Of a stretch of 64,000 nt of DNA, positions 14,539-22,866 are shown piece by piece. Positions within the stretch are counted from its first letter, which is position 1. The number at the start of each line of letters is the position of its first letter. Both the position numbers and the translations under genes were made by a program. The notes beneath the pieces are model-generated. The model had not been told where the DNA came from and made no database searches. It saw only the letters and a list, made by a program, of their open reading frames with translations. The stretch spans positions 62,001 through 126,000 of the forward strand of contig NZ_BMUY01000020.1 in the NCBI RefSeq assembly GCF_014650435.1. The letters are read 5' to 3'. This DNA comes from Streptomyces tendae. Its GTDB lineage: Bacteria > Actinomycetota > Actinomycetes > Streptomycetales > Streptomycetaceae.

Positions 14539-16140
14539 TCAGGTCCGGTCTTCCCGGAAGGTACCGAGGAAGGCGGCGAGCGCCCGCTCGTTCGCGGGGT
14601 CGTCCCAGTCGCCGGCCGGAGTCGTCCAGCGCAGCGAGAAGCTGCGTCCGCCGCCGAGCAGGAACCCCCGGCCGAAGGTGCGGACCCGGGAGCCGTCGTC
14701 CCCAGCCAGCCACTCCATGTCGGCCGCCGCGCGCCCCCGGTAGGTGGTCGCGCGGATCTCGCCGATCCGCCGGTAGCCGTCCGAGCGCGCCAGCCCCGGC
14801 TCGACGTCGTCGCGCCAGACGGCCACCGGGTCCGCGCCCGCACTCCTGCTGTAGGTGACGGCGAGGGTGCGCGGATCGCCGGACGCCCCGAACACCACCC
14901 GGTACGCGCCGTCCGGCACGCGTGCGGTGTCCAGCCGGCGCCAGCCGCCGGGCAGGGCGACGGAGAAGCCCTCCGGCGCGTCGTAGCGGCGGAAGCCGGC
15001 CGGAGCGGGGACACCCGGCCGCGAGGGCGAGGCGCTCGCGCCAGGACCGCCGGCCGGGGCGGAGGGCGAGGCCGGGGGTCCGGAGCCGGTGGGCGGGGCG
15101 GACGGCGTCGAGGGGCGCGGCCGGGCGCCCGTGGCGGCGCCCTCCCCGGCGCCGGGGCGCCCGTCGGTGGCGGCGAGGACCGCGAGCACGGCGACCGTGA
15201 CCGTCGCGAGGGCCAGGGCGGTCCCGGCCACCACGGTCCGCCGCGACCGGTCGCGGCCCGCCTGCCGGGCGGCGGCGTACACACCGCGCAGCCCGGGCCG
15301 GGTGGTCACCTCGGCGGTGGTGCCGGGTTCCTCCGCCAGCGCCCGGGCGAGGGCCGCCCGCACCACCGGGTGGGTCAGCCGGTCCCGGGAGTTCTTGCGC
15401 AGCAGCCCCTGCACGGCTTGGGTGAGTGGACCGGCGCGCACCGGCGTGCGCAGCGGCAGCCGGTCCACCCCCTTCAGGGTGGCCTCGGGCCGGCCCCGGT
15501 CACGGAACGGCGGCCGGCCCTCGACCATCGTGTAGAGGATCGCGCCCAGCGTCCACAGGTCGGCCGCGGGCCCGATCCGCTCGTCGCGGGCCTGCTCGGG
15601 CGAGGCGTACGCGGGTGCCGTCAGCCGCGGGGCGAGGGTGGCGCCGGCCAGTCCGAAGCCGGTGACGACGACGGAGCCCTCCTCGCGCACGAACACCTGC
15701 CCCGGGCTCAGCTCGCCGTGCGTCACGCCGTGGGTGTGCGCCGCGTCCAGCACCGCCAGCAATTCCAGGCCGACGCGCGCGGCCCGGGCGTAGTTGAAGG
15801 CGCCCCGGCGGTCGAGGACGTCACCGAGCGGAACACCGGCGACCCATTCGGTCACCGTCCACAGCATGCCGTCCACCAGCGCCGCGTCGAGCACCACGGC
15901 GATCCGCCCGGGGCACAGCGACGCCATGGTCTCGCCGGTGCGGATCACCCGGCCCGGGGCCCGGTGGACGGCCTCACCGGCCGGTTCCTCCGGCAGCGCG
16001 ATCTGCGTGACCAGGCACGGGCGGCCCGTCGTGGCGTCCTCCCCGGACCAGCAGACCCGGTTCGTCTCGCGCTGGACGACCTCGAACAGGCGGTAGCGTC
16101 CGGCGACCAGCTCGTGTGTGGAGACGTGCGCCCTGCCCAT
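14539..16140 (-). CDS. Membrane-anchored Ser/Thr pseudokinase
   Basis: 533 residues. A kinase-like domain covers about 14-275, but the key residues have changed. The lysine of strand 3 is Gln46 (LVTQIAL). The HRD-x-K-x2-N loop reads HGELSPGQV at 141-149. The DFG motif is GFG at 161-163. The APE-like YASPEQARD and DLWTLGAILYTMVEGRPPF parts are kept, so the fold is likely intact but catalysis lost. One membrane helix (about 302-325) leads to a long Pro/Ser/Ala linker. An outer C-terminal domain of about 150 residues follows (FSVALPGGWRRLD, then YSRSAGADPV). Its role is probably scaffolding or sensing. ATG 16140 follows GAGGG; ATG 16146 is also possible. Confidence 0.85.
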   Translation of the reverse strand: MGRAHVSTHELVAGRYRLFEVVQRETNRVCWSGEDATTGRPCLVTQIALPEEPAGEAVHRAPGRVIRTGETMASLCPGRIAVVLDAALVDGMLWTVTEWVAGVPLGDVLDRRGAFNYARAARVGLELLAVLDAAHTHGVTHGELSPGQVFVREEGSVVVTGFGLAGATLAPRLTAPAYASPEQARDERIGPAADLWTLGAILYTMVEGRPPFRDRGRPEATLKGVDRLPLRTPVRAGPLTQAVQGLLRKNSRDRLTHPVVRAALARALAEEPGTTAEVTTRPGLRGVYAAARQAGRDRSRRTVVAGTALALATVTVAVLAVLAATDGRPGAGEGAATGARPRPSTPSAPPTGSGPPASPSAPAGGPGASASPSRPGVPAPAGFRRYDAPEGFSVALPGGWRRLDTARVPDGAYRVVFGASGDPRTLAVTYSRSAGADPVAVWRDDVEPGLARSDGYRRIGEIRATTYRGRAAADMEWLAGDDGSRVRTFGRGFLLGGGRSFSLRWTTPAGDWDDPANERALAAFLGTFREDRT

Positions 16141-16248
16141 GGTCATCCCTCGTTCGCACCGCCGGCTCTCTGCTCGACCAGAGGTACGTCGCCGGGACGG
16201 GGATGCGTTCAGCGCAGGCGCCCACCGGCCCGGTTTCTGACCCTTCTT

Positions 16249-16274
16249 CAAAAACCGCGGGCACGGCACCCGCG
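16249..16274 (-). terminator. Intrinsic terminator after the dehydratase-like gene
   Basis: On the minus strand CGCGGG and CCCGCG (plus-strand 16269-16274 and 16256-16261) pair around a 7-base loop and are followed by GG and five T's (plus-strand 16250-16254). It lies 49 bases after the stop at 16323 and overlaps the 13-base repeats, which offer alternative pairing arms. Confidence 0.6.
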
Positions 16275-16306
16275 CACGGCACCCGCGCACGGCACCCGCG
16301 CACGGC
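16261..16306. repeat. Tandem 13-base repeat, about 3.5 copies
   Basis: GCACGGCACCCGC is repeated exactly three times (16261-16273, 16274-16286, 16287-16299) and followed by the first seven bases of a fourth copy. It lies in the 176-base gap between the pseudokinase and dehydratase-like genes. Confidence 0.9.
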
Positions 16307-16322
16307 CCCGCCCTGCCCGGTG

Positions 16323-17282
16323 TCAGCGCAGTCCGAAGCGGTCCGCCCACACCGCCATGTCGGCCACCGTGGCATTGCCCCCGCACACCACGAGCCCGAT
16401 CCGGGCGTCGTCGCCGACCCGCTCCACCACCTGCCGGGCCGCCGGGAGCAGACAGCCGGCGGCGGGCTCGGTCCACACCTTGGCGTGCTCGGCGAGCGCG
16501 AGCGACCCCTCGACCGCCTCCCGGTCCGACACCACGAGCACCTCGGTGACCAGCTCCGACACATGGTCGTACGTCACCTGGGAGACGGCCGGCGCGCTGA
16601 GCGTGGTGACGACCGAGGACAGGGGCACCGCGAGCGGCCCGCCCGCCGCGAGCGCCCGGGACATGGCCTCGGCGCCCTCGGTCTCCACGCCCCAGATCCG
16701 CACCCCGGGCCGCAGCGCCCGCAGCGCCGCCGCCACGCCCGCGATCAGCCCGCCGCCCCCGATGCTCACCAGCACGTCGGTGAGGTCGGCGGCGTCCTCG
16801 GCGAACTCCAGCCCCACGGTGCCCTGTCCGGCGATCACCACGGGGTCGTCGAAGGGATGGACCAGGGTCAGCCCTTCCTCCCGGAGCCGGCCGACGAGCG
16901 CGAAGGCGCTGTCCATGCCGTCGGTGAGGCGCACCACCGCGCCCGCCTCCTCGGCGATCTCCACGGAACGCGCCGGTGCCGTGCGCGGCATGACCACCGT
17001 GGCCTTCACGTCGAGGGCGGCCGCCATCACCGCCACCGCGATGCCGTGGTTGCCGCCGCTGACGGCGACGACACCGGCGGCCCGCTCGGCCCCGGTCAGC
17101 GAGAGCAGCTTCGCCGTGGCGCCGCGCGCCTTGAACGAGCCGGTGCGCTGCAGCAGCTCCAGCTTCGCGGTGACCGGGACGCCGAGCAGCGCGGACAGCC
17201 CCGGGCTGGGCACGGTCGGGGTGCGTACGACATGTCCGGCGATCCGCTCGGCCGCGGCTTCGATCTCCGTGATCCCGATCAA
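16323..17282 (-). CDS. Threonine/serine dehydratase-like PLP enzyme
   Basis: 319 residues. The PLP lysine lies in ELLQRTGSFKARGA, the phosphate-binding Gly loop is SIGGGGLIAG, and SGGNHGIAVAVMAA is the substrate Asn-Gly motif. This is fold-type II, closest to catabolic threonine dehydratase and serine racemase. It converts threonine or serine to a 2-oxo acid and ammonia, or may racemise serine. No C-terminal ACT regulatory domain is present, which argues against the biosynthetic isoleucine enzyme. Translation seems to start at a TTG (17282) preceded by GGAAGGAAG. An intrinsic terminator with a 13-base repeat follows the gene. Confidence 0.88.
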   Translation of the reverse strand: MIGITEIEAAAERIAGHVVRTPTVPSPGLSALLGVPVTAKLELLQRTGSFKARGATAKLLSLTGAERAAGVVAVSGGNHGIAVAVMAAALDVKATVVMPRTAPARSVEIAEEAGAVVRLTDGMDSAFALVGRLREEGLTLVHPFDDPVVIAGQGTVGLEFAEDAADLTDVLVSIGGGGLIAGVAAALRALRPGVRIWGVETEGAEAMSRALAAGGPLAVPLSSVVTTLSAPAVSQVTYDHVSELVTEVLVVSDREAVEGSLALAEHAKVWTEPAAGCLLPAARQVVERVGDDARIGLVVCGGNATVADMAVWADRFGLR

Positions 17283-17397
17283 GGCAGTCTTCCTTCCGGC
17301 GCGGGCGCTGATCCGCGCCCCTTCGCACCCTTTCGCGCGACGCCCCCAAGGTCAACACGGACCCTGGGGGCCGGGGCCGGGGGCGGAGGAAGGAGGC

Positions 17398-18075
17398 TCA
17401 GTGCTGCTGCGTCTTCTGCGGAGTCGCCTCACTCGGCCGTACGACGACGAAGCCCTCGCCCTGGAGCAGCAGCTGGACGGCCTCGCCCGAACCCCCGCGC
17501 AGCATCGAGCCGATCGACTGCGACCGGTGCAGGGAGGTCGCGAGCCCCGCGGACCAGCCGACGATCGCGTCCGTGTCGACGTAGACCGGGTACTGGTGCG
17601 AGACCGGGATGACCAGCGGATTGCCCTCGCAGACCAGGCCCAGCCTGCCGTGCCCGGTGAAGACGCTGTTGAACAGACCGCCGCCGGCGATGCCCGAGCC
17701 CTTGACGGTGGCGATGCGGTAGGACAACGACGCGTCGAAGCACAGGACGTTGCGGCCGTTGACGGTGAACTCGTCACCCGGCTCGACCTCGACGATGAAG
17801 CAGTTCTGGGCCTCGTTCGCGAACCAGGCCTCGCCCTGTCCGCGCACCGCCATCAGCGGCAGACCCTCCCCGGTGACCGCGCGCTTGAGCATGCCGCCCA
17901 CGCCCTGGCCCTTGCGCTCGAACTGGAGACTGCCCCGGTAGGCGATCATCGCGCCCTGCCGGGCGAGCATCTCGCCGTTCACCGCGTAACGGATGCACTT
18001 GGAGTTCTCGACGGTCATGCCCGGCGCCGTGGCGGGCTGCACCATGTGCTCGCTGGAAAAGAGGTCACCCTTCAT
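17398..18075 (-). CDS. AIM24-family protein
   Basis: 225 residues. The beta-rich AIM24 (TRAP-like) fold is suggested by YAVNGEMLARQGAMIAYRGSLQFERKGQGVGGMLKRAVTGEGLPLMAVRGQGEAWFANEAQN and ILELEGDEF-like repeats such as EVEPGDEFTVNGRNVLCFDASLSYRIATVKG. Bacterial members are small cytoplasmic proteins of unclear role; the yeast namesake organises the mitochondrial inner membrane. The gene follows the TerD-CAP gene by 11 bases on the same strand and is probably co-transcribed with it. ATG 18075 follows AAGGATGAGG. Confidence 0.87.
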   Translation of the reverse strand: MKGDLFSSEHMVQPATAPGMTVENSKCIRYAVNGEMLARQGAMIAYRGSLQFERKGQGVGGMLKRAVTGEGLPLMAVRGQGEAWFANEAQNCFIVEVEPGDEFTVNGRNVLCFDASLSYRIATVKGSGIAGGGLFNSVFTGHGRLGLVCEGNPLVIPVSHQYPVYVDTDAIVGWSAGLATSLHRSQSIGSMLRGGSGEAVQLLLQGEGFVVVRPSEATPQKTQQH

Positions 18076-18086
18076 GCCCTCATCCT

Positions 18087-19391
18087 TCAGCCGCCGAAGA
18101 GTTGCGTCCAGTAGGTGCCCGCCCGGCCGCCGCCGGCCAGGCCGACACCGATGTGGGTGAAGTCGGACTTGAGGATGTTGGCCCGGTGCCCCGGGCTGTT
18201 CATCCAGCCCTCCACCACGTCGGCGGGGGAGCGCTGGCCGCAGGCGATGTTCTCGCCGACCGTGCGCCGGGCGGCGCCCGCGGCGGCGGCGCGGTCCCAG
18301 GGCTTGCCGCCGTCCGGATCGGTGTGCGAGTAGAAGTCGCGGGCCACCATGTCCGCGCTGTGCGCCTGCGCCGCGGTGGTCAGCCGGGCGTCGACGGCCA
18401 GGGCGGGCAGCCCCGCCGCGGCCCGCTCCCGGTTGGTGAGGTCGACGACCTCCGTCGTCGTGCGGGCCAGGCCGTCCGAGGTGAGCGGCACGGCCCACAA
18501 TGCCGTCCAGTACGTGTCGCCCGAGGGCCCGCCCGTGACGTGCGCCCACCCGGCGTGCGTGAAGCGGCCGTCGTGCAGCGTGCGCCGGGTGCGCTCGGTG
18601 CGCAGGCAGTAGGCGACGAACTCGGCGGGCGTGCGCGGGCCCGAGACCAGGTGCTCGCCGACGGTGAGATAGGCGAACCCGGCCGAGACGACGCGCTGGT
18701 GGACCGAGACACCGTCCCGCGTCTCGACGCTCAGCGTGCCCGCGGCGGCCATGGCGGCGGCGTGCGCGCGGGCCGCGGAGAGCAGGCGGGGGTCGGTCAG
18801 TACGGAGGGCGAACCGGCAGCGGCACGAGCGGAGTTGACCAGATCGAGCAACTCGTCGGACGGGCCCTCGGGGCCGGCCGGTTCCGGGGCCGCGGCGGGC
18901 CGGGACGGCGCGTCGTCGGTCACCTCCACGCCGAAGTCCCGGGCGAGCCCGGCGAGTCCGTCGGCGTACCCCTGCCCCAGGGCACGCACCTTCCAGCCCG
19001 CCCCGCGCCGGTAGAACTCCACGAGCAGCAGCACGGTCTCCTGCCCGGGACGCACGGGGGTGAACCGGGCGACGGCCCGGCCGCGGGCGTCGGCGACCAG
19101 GACCGTGGGGGAGGGGAGCGCGCTCAGCACGGTGCCGGGGTCCGACGGGCTGACCGCCACCGTCACCCGGGTGGCGCCCGGCCGCAGCCGCGCCGGATCG
19201 ACGGTGAGCGTGTCGTCCCGCAGGCCGGCGCCGGGTGCCTCCGGCTGGTTGTAGAAGACGAAGTCCTCGTCGCCGGCGACCTTTCCGCCGTCGTCCGTGA
19301 CGAGCGCCGACACGTCGAAGCCGCCGGGCACCCGTACGCTCACGGGGCCGCCCGGCAGAGGGACGTTGCCCCCGGGGACCAAGTCGCTCAT
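18087..19391 (-). CDS. TerD - CAP - CAP fusion protein
   Basis: 434 residues without a signal peptide. The first 150 or so form a TerD-like calcium-binding domain (VPGGFDVSALVTDDGGKVAGDEDFVFYNQPEAPG). Two CAP/SCP modules follow. The first, about 182-300, starts LLDLVNSARAAAGSP and is less conserved. The second, about 310-434, has LTNRERAAAGLPAL, the His in AQAHSADM, the Glu in GENIACG, the His in SPGHRANILKSDFTHIGVG and the final YWTQLFGG. CAP domains are usually secreted, whereas TerD proteins are cytoplasmic stress proteins of the tellurite-resistance group. The combination without an export signal is notable. Likely in an operon with the AIM24 gene. Confidence 0.87.
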   Translation of the reverse strand: MSDLVPGGNVPLPGGPVSVRVPGGFDVSALVTDDGGKVAGDEDFVFYNQPEAPGAGLRDDTLTVDPARLRPGATRVTVAVSPSDPGTVLSALPSPTVLVADARGRAVARFTPVRPGQETVLLLVEFYRRGAGWKVRALGQGYADGLAGLARDFGVEVTDDAPSRPAAAPEPAGPEGPSDELLDLVNSARAAAGSPSVLTDPRLLSAARAHAAAMAAAGTLSVETRDGVSVHQRVVSAGFAYLTVGEHLVSGPRTPAEFVAYCLRTERTRRTLHDGRFTHAGWAHVTGGPSGDTYWTALWAVPLTSDGLARTTTEVVDLTNRERAAAGLPALAVDARLTTAAQAHSADMVARDFYSHTDPDGGKPWDRAAAAGAARRTVGENIACGQRSPADVVEGWMNSPGHRANILKSDFTHIGVGLAGGGRAGTYWTQLFGG

Positions 19392-19476
19392 CGTGCCGTC
19401 CTGTGTCGTGGTGCGCGCTCCGGAAGCCGGTGCCGGGTCAACGTCCGCCGGGCGGCGGGGGTTCCCGGGGTCCGCC

Positions 19477-22446
19477 TCAGTGCGGCGACGTCGGCTCCGG
19501 GGCGACCAGACCCTGCCGGTGGGCGACCGCGACCGCCTCCGTGCGGCTGGCCGCGTTCAGCTTGGCGAGGATGTTGGACACGTGGACGCTCGCCGTCTTG
19601 GCGCTGATGTACAGCTCCTCGCCGATCCGGCGGTTGCTGTGCCCCAGCGCGAGCAGTCGCAGGACGTCCTGCTCGCGGGCGGTCAGCGCCGCGCTGCTCG
19701 TCCCGGCCGCCGCGGGGCCGCCCGTGAGCCGGCCGCGCCGGGCCAGGTCGTCGAGCCGCTCGCGCAGCACCGTCGCGCCGAGCCGGTCGGCCTCCCGGCG
19801 TACGGTGTCCGCCTCGGCGGCCGCCTCCTCGCGCCGGTCGGCGGCCAGCAGCGCCTCGGCCAGCCGCAGCCTGCACCGCGCGCGTTCGTAGGCATCGCCG
19901 TACGTGAAGGCGGCGACCGCCTTCTCCCAGGCCGCCGGGTCCGGCGCGGCGCCGGCGACCCGGGACCACTCGGCCTCCGCACGCGCCAGCCACGCCTGCC
20001 CCTCCGGGCCCTGCGGCACGTCGTCGTAGCCGTGCCCGGCGGACCAGCGGGCGTCGGCCAGCAGTTCGGCCGCCGTGTCCGACCAGCGGGCCACCCCGGC
20101 GTCGTCCCCGGCCCGGCGCAGCTCGGTCACGGTGTCGGCGACGGCGGACAGCGCGAGGGTGGCCAGGCGCAGGGTCACGGTGGGGCGCGTGCCCGCCTCG
20201 GTGAGCGTCTCGACGCTGGACCGCATCCAGCGCACGGCGTCCTCCGCGTCCCCGCGCAGTGCCGCCGCGTCGGTCAGTACGACGCCCGCGACCATCCGCG
20301 CCATCCAGTCGAACGGCCCCCTCAGCAGGGCCCGGGCCCGGTCCGCCACCCCCGCGTCGCCGCGCGCCAGCGCCACGTACAGCCCCGGTCCGAGGGCGTG
20401 ACCGTCCACGGCCGACCGCTCCCCGGAGTCCTCGGCGGACTCGCGCAGCACCTCGTCCCAGTGGCCCAGCGTGTACTGCACGAGCAGCCGCAGATACCGC
20501 ATCTCCCGCGGGTACGGCGAGGACAGCAGCCCGGAGCGGCGGGCCCGGTCCAGGCCCTCCGAAGCCCAGGGCAGGCACTCCTCCAGGTCGCCGGACTCGA
20601 AGCAGCCGATGGCGAGGTTGAACAGCGCGCGCAGCTCCACGGGGGCGTTGCCCGCCCGCCGCGCCAGCTCGCGTGCCTCCAGGAGCCGCTCCCGGCCCTC
20701 AGGGGTGGCGCGACTGTGGCCCTCCAGGCTCGTCAGCGAGATCAGCAGATCGGCGCGGGCGTCGGTGACCTCCAGCTCTTCGGCGGCTCGCAGCGCCCGG
20801 CGGGCCACCCCGAGCGCCGTCTCGTTCTCCCCGACCTGGCGGGCCGCCGTCACATGCGTCGCCGCCGCCCACACCCACGTCGACGAGGGCGGTTCGGCGG
20901 GGATCAGACCCAGCGCCTCGCTGCTGTAGGCGTACGCGGACTCCAGGTTGTCGACGCTCAGCAGATTGCCGGCCAGGGTGTAGCGGACGCGGGCGGCCAG
21001 CTCCAGGTCCGCGTCCTGGCCGAGGCCGGCCAGCGCGGAGCGGGTGAGGGAGACCGCGCGGTGCAGTTCACCGGCGTGCACGGCGGCCGCGGAGGCACGC
21101 AGCGTGAGCGTCACCGCGTCGGGTCCGGCGGGCCGGGCGGCGGCGTCGACCGCCGTCCACAGGTCCAGCGCCGCCTCGACGTGCCGCAGCTCCTCGGCGG
21201 GCGCGCCGATGCGCTGGGCGTGGTCGGCGGCCTCCAGGGACGTGGCGAGCGCCTCGGGCAGGTCGTGGCTCTCGCGGTAGTGGTGCGCGCGCTCGGCCGC
21301 GTGGTCCGACCGGCGCTGCGGGCCCGCGAGCAGCCGGGCGAAGGCGCCGTGCAGCCGGGCCCGTTCACCTGGCAGCAGGTCCGCGTAGACGGCTTCCCGG
21401 GCGAGGGCGTGCCGGAAGGAGTAGGTGTCCCCGTCGCCGGAGACCAGCAACTGCCGCTCCACCGCCTCGCGCAGCGCCGACTCCAGCTCTTCCTCGGGCA
21501 GCCCGACGGCGTCCCGGAGCAGGCCGTGGCCCACCCGGCGGCCCGCCACGGCGGCGGTGCGCAGCACCTGCTGGGCGGTCTCGGACAGCTGCTCGAACCG
21601 GATGAGCAGGACGTCGGCCAGCCCGCTGGGGACGCCCCCGGCCGGCGCGTCCGTGGCCGCGACCAGCTCCTCGGCGTAGAAGGCGTTGCCCTCGGCCCGT
21701 TCGACGATCCGGCGTACGGTCGTGTCCGGCAGCCGCCGCCGGCGCAGCGAGCGCACCAGCCGGGCCACGTCCGCGTCCGGCAACGGGCGCAGCTCCAGCC
21801 GCTCCACGCCGGGCAGGCGCACCAGCTCGGCCAGCAGCGGGCGCAGCGGGTGGCGGCGGTGCAGGTCGTCCGCCCGGTACGAGGCGAACAGCGCGAGCCG
21901 GTGGCCGGGCGCCCCGCCCGCCGGACGCTGCAGGACCCCCCGCCCGAGCAGGAACCTCAGCAGGTCCCGGGAGGACTGGTCGGCCCAGTGCAGGTCCTCC
22001 AGGACCAGCAGCAGCGGTGCGACGTCCGCCAGGTCGGTCAGGAGGGCGGCCACGCCCTCGAAGAGCCTGAGGCGCGAGGGCGCGGCGTCGGTTCCGGCGT
22101 CCGGGCCGCCGCCGAGCAGCCGGTCGGCCACCGGGTGCCCGGCGAGTACGGAGGCGAACCGCTCGTCGGCGGCGAGCAGGCCCAGGATCTCGGTGAACGG
22201 CAGATACGGCAGGCCCACGTCGCCCAGGTCCACGCAGTGACCGGTGAGCACCGTCGTCCCGGCCGCGGCGGCGCGCCCGGCGACCTCGTCCAGGGTCCGG
22301 GTCTTGCCGACCCCGGCGTCCCCGGCCACGAGGACCGCGCGGGCCTCACCGGCGCGGGCGCGCTCCAGCACGCCGGTGAGACGCGCGAGTTCGTCCTCGC
22401 GGCCGACGAGCGGGCTGGTGAGTGAGGTCTGCGGCACGCCGCCCAT
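19477..22446 (-). CDS. Large LuxR-family ATPase regulator (LAL type)
   Basis: 989 residues. An N-terminal AAA ATPase has Walker A LVAGDAGVGKTRTL (about 40-53) and Walker B PLLLVLEDLHWADQSS. The middle 500 residues are helical repeats of tetratricopeptide type, rich in Ala and Leu. The C-terminus carries a LuxR helix-turn-helix, LTAREQDVLRLLALGHSNRRIGEELYISAKTASVHVSNILAKL (about 922-965). LAL regulators activate transcription after binding an inducer and ATP, and often control metabolite or sugar pathways. No target is evident: the flanking genes are a zinc-finger protein and the TerD-CAP gene, both on the same strand but separated by short gaps. It is probably a free-standing regulator. Confidence 0.9.
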   Translation of the reverse strand: MGGVPQTSLTSPLVGREDELARLTGVLERARAGEARAVLVAGDAGVGKTRTLDEVAGRAAAAGTTVLTGHCVDLGDVGLPYLPFTEILGLLAADERFASVLAGHPVADRLLGGGPDAGTDAAPSRLRLFEGVAALLTDLADVAPLLLVLEDLHWADQSSRDLLRFLLGRGVLQRPAGGAPGHRLALFASYRADDLHRRHPLRPLLAELVRLPGVERLELRPLPDADVARLVRSLRRRRLPDTTVRRIVERAEGNAFYAEELVAATDAPAGGVPSGLADVLLIRFEQLSETAQQVLRTAAVAGRRVGHGLLRDAVGLPEEELESALREAVERQLLVSGDGDTYSFRHALAREAVYADLLPGERARLHGAFARLLAGPQRRSDHAAERAHHYRESHDLPEALATSLEAADHAQRIGAPAEELRHVEAALDLWTAVDAAARPAGPDAVTLTLRASAAAVHAGELHRAVSLTRSALAGLGQDADLELAARVRYTLAGNLLSVDNLESAYAYSSEALGLIPAEPPSSTWVWAAATHVTAARQVGENETALGVARRALRAAEELEVTDARADLLISLTSLEGHSRATPEGRERLLEARELARRAGNAPVELRALFNLAIGCFESGDLEECLPWASEGLDRARRSGLLSSPYPREMRYLRLLVQYTLGHWDEVLRESAEDSGERSAVDGHALGPGLYVALARGDAGVADRARALLRGPFDWMARMVAGVVLTDAAALRGDAEDAVRWMRSSVETLTEAGTRPTVTLRLATLALSAVADTVTELRRAGDDAGVARWSDTAAELLADARWSAGHGYDDVPQGPEGQAWLARAEAEWSRVAGAAPDPAAWEKAVAAFTYGDAYERARCRLRLAEALLAADRREEAAAEADTVRREADRLGATVLRERLDDLARRGRLTGGPAAAGTSSAALTAREQDVLRLLALGHSNRRIGEELYISAKTASVHVSNILAKLNAASRTEAVAVAHRQGLVAPEPTSPH

Positions 22447-22512
22447 CCTGACACGCGGGTCCGACAGCGGGCCTCCCCCTTTCCCGGCCCGGCGGTCCGC
22501 CCGGCGGCCGGG

Positions 22513-22866
22513 TCAGCGGTGGAGCGTGCTCGCCCAGTCGGCCGGGACCCGGCCCGCCGGGCCCGGGGACGGCTGGTCGGCCGGATGGCTGCCGGGCGGG
22601 GCCAGGTCCGGGCCCGACTCGCGCACCTCGTTGGTCGCGTAGTCCCAGTACCACTCCTCGCCCGGCTCGAAGCTCTGCACCACCGGATGCCCGGTGGACC
22701 GGTAGTGGCCGGTCGCGTGCTGTCCCGGTGAGCTGTCGCAGCAGCCGACGTGGCCGCAGCTCGCGCAGCGCCGCAGGTGGAACCACCAGCCGCCGGCCGC
22801 GTCGCACTCGGCGCAGCCGGTGCCGCTCGGCGGGACGGTGGGGTCGATTCCGGTGTCGCTGGTCAT
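22513..22866 (-). CDS. UBP-type zinc-finger protein
   Basis: 117 residues. The zinc finger spans about 18-85. CAECDAAGGWWFHLRRCASCGHVGCCD gives the Cys ligands and SSPGQHATGHYRSTGHPVVQSF the His ligands, followed by WYWDYATNEV. In eukaryotes this fold binds the free C-terminus of ubiquitin. Bacteria of this kind have no ubiquitin, so the ligand is unknown. The ATG overlaps the stop of the histidine kinase gene by four bases (ATGA) and GAGGAG precedes it, so expression should be coupled. The role is probably accessory to the redox/cyclic-nucleotide signalling pair upstream. Confidence 0.88.
   Translation of the reverse strand: MTSDTGIDPTVPPSGTGCAECDAAGGWWFHLRRCASCGHVGCCDSSPGQHATGHYRSTGHPVVQSFEPGEEWYWDYATNEVRESGPDLAPPGSHPADQPSPGPAGRVPADWASTLHR

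Noticed and set aside
14335..18114. A 1259-codon plus-strand frame across the pseudokinase, dehydratase-like and AIM24 genes
   Set aside because: It covers three minus-strand genes with clear motifs, has no domain and has shadow-like composition rich in Arg, Pro and Gly.
19297..22425. A 1042-codon plus-strand frame opposite the LuxR-family regulator
   Set aside because: The minus-strand gene has Walker motifs and a LuxR helix-turn-helix; the plus frame has only low-complexity composition.
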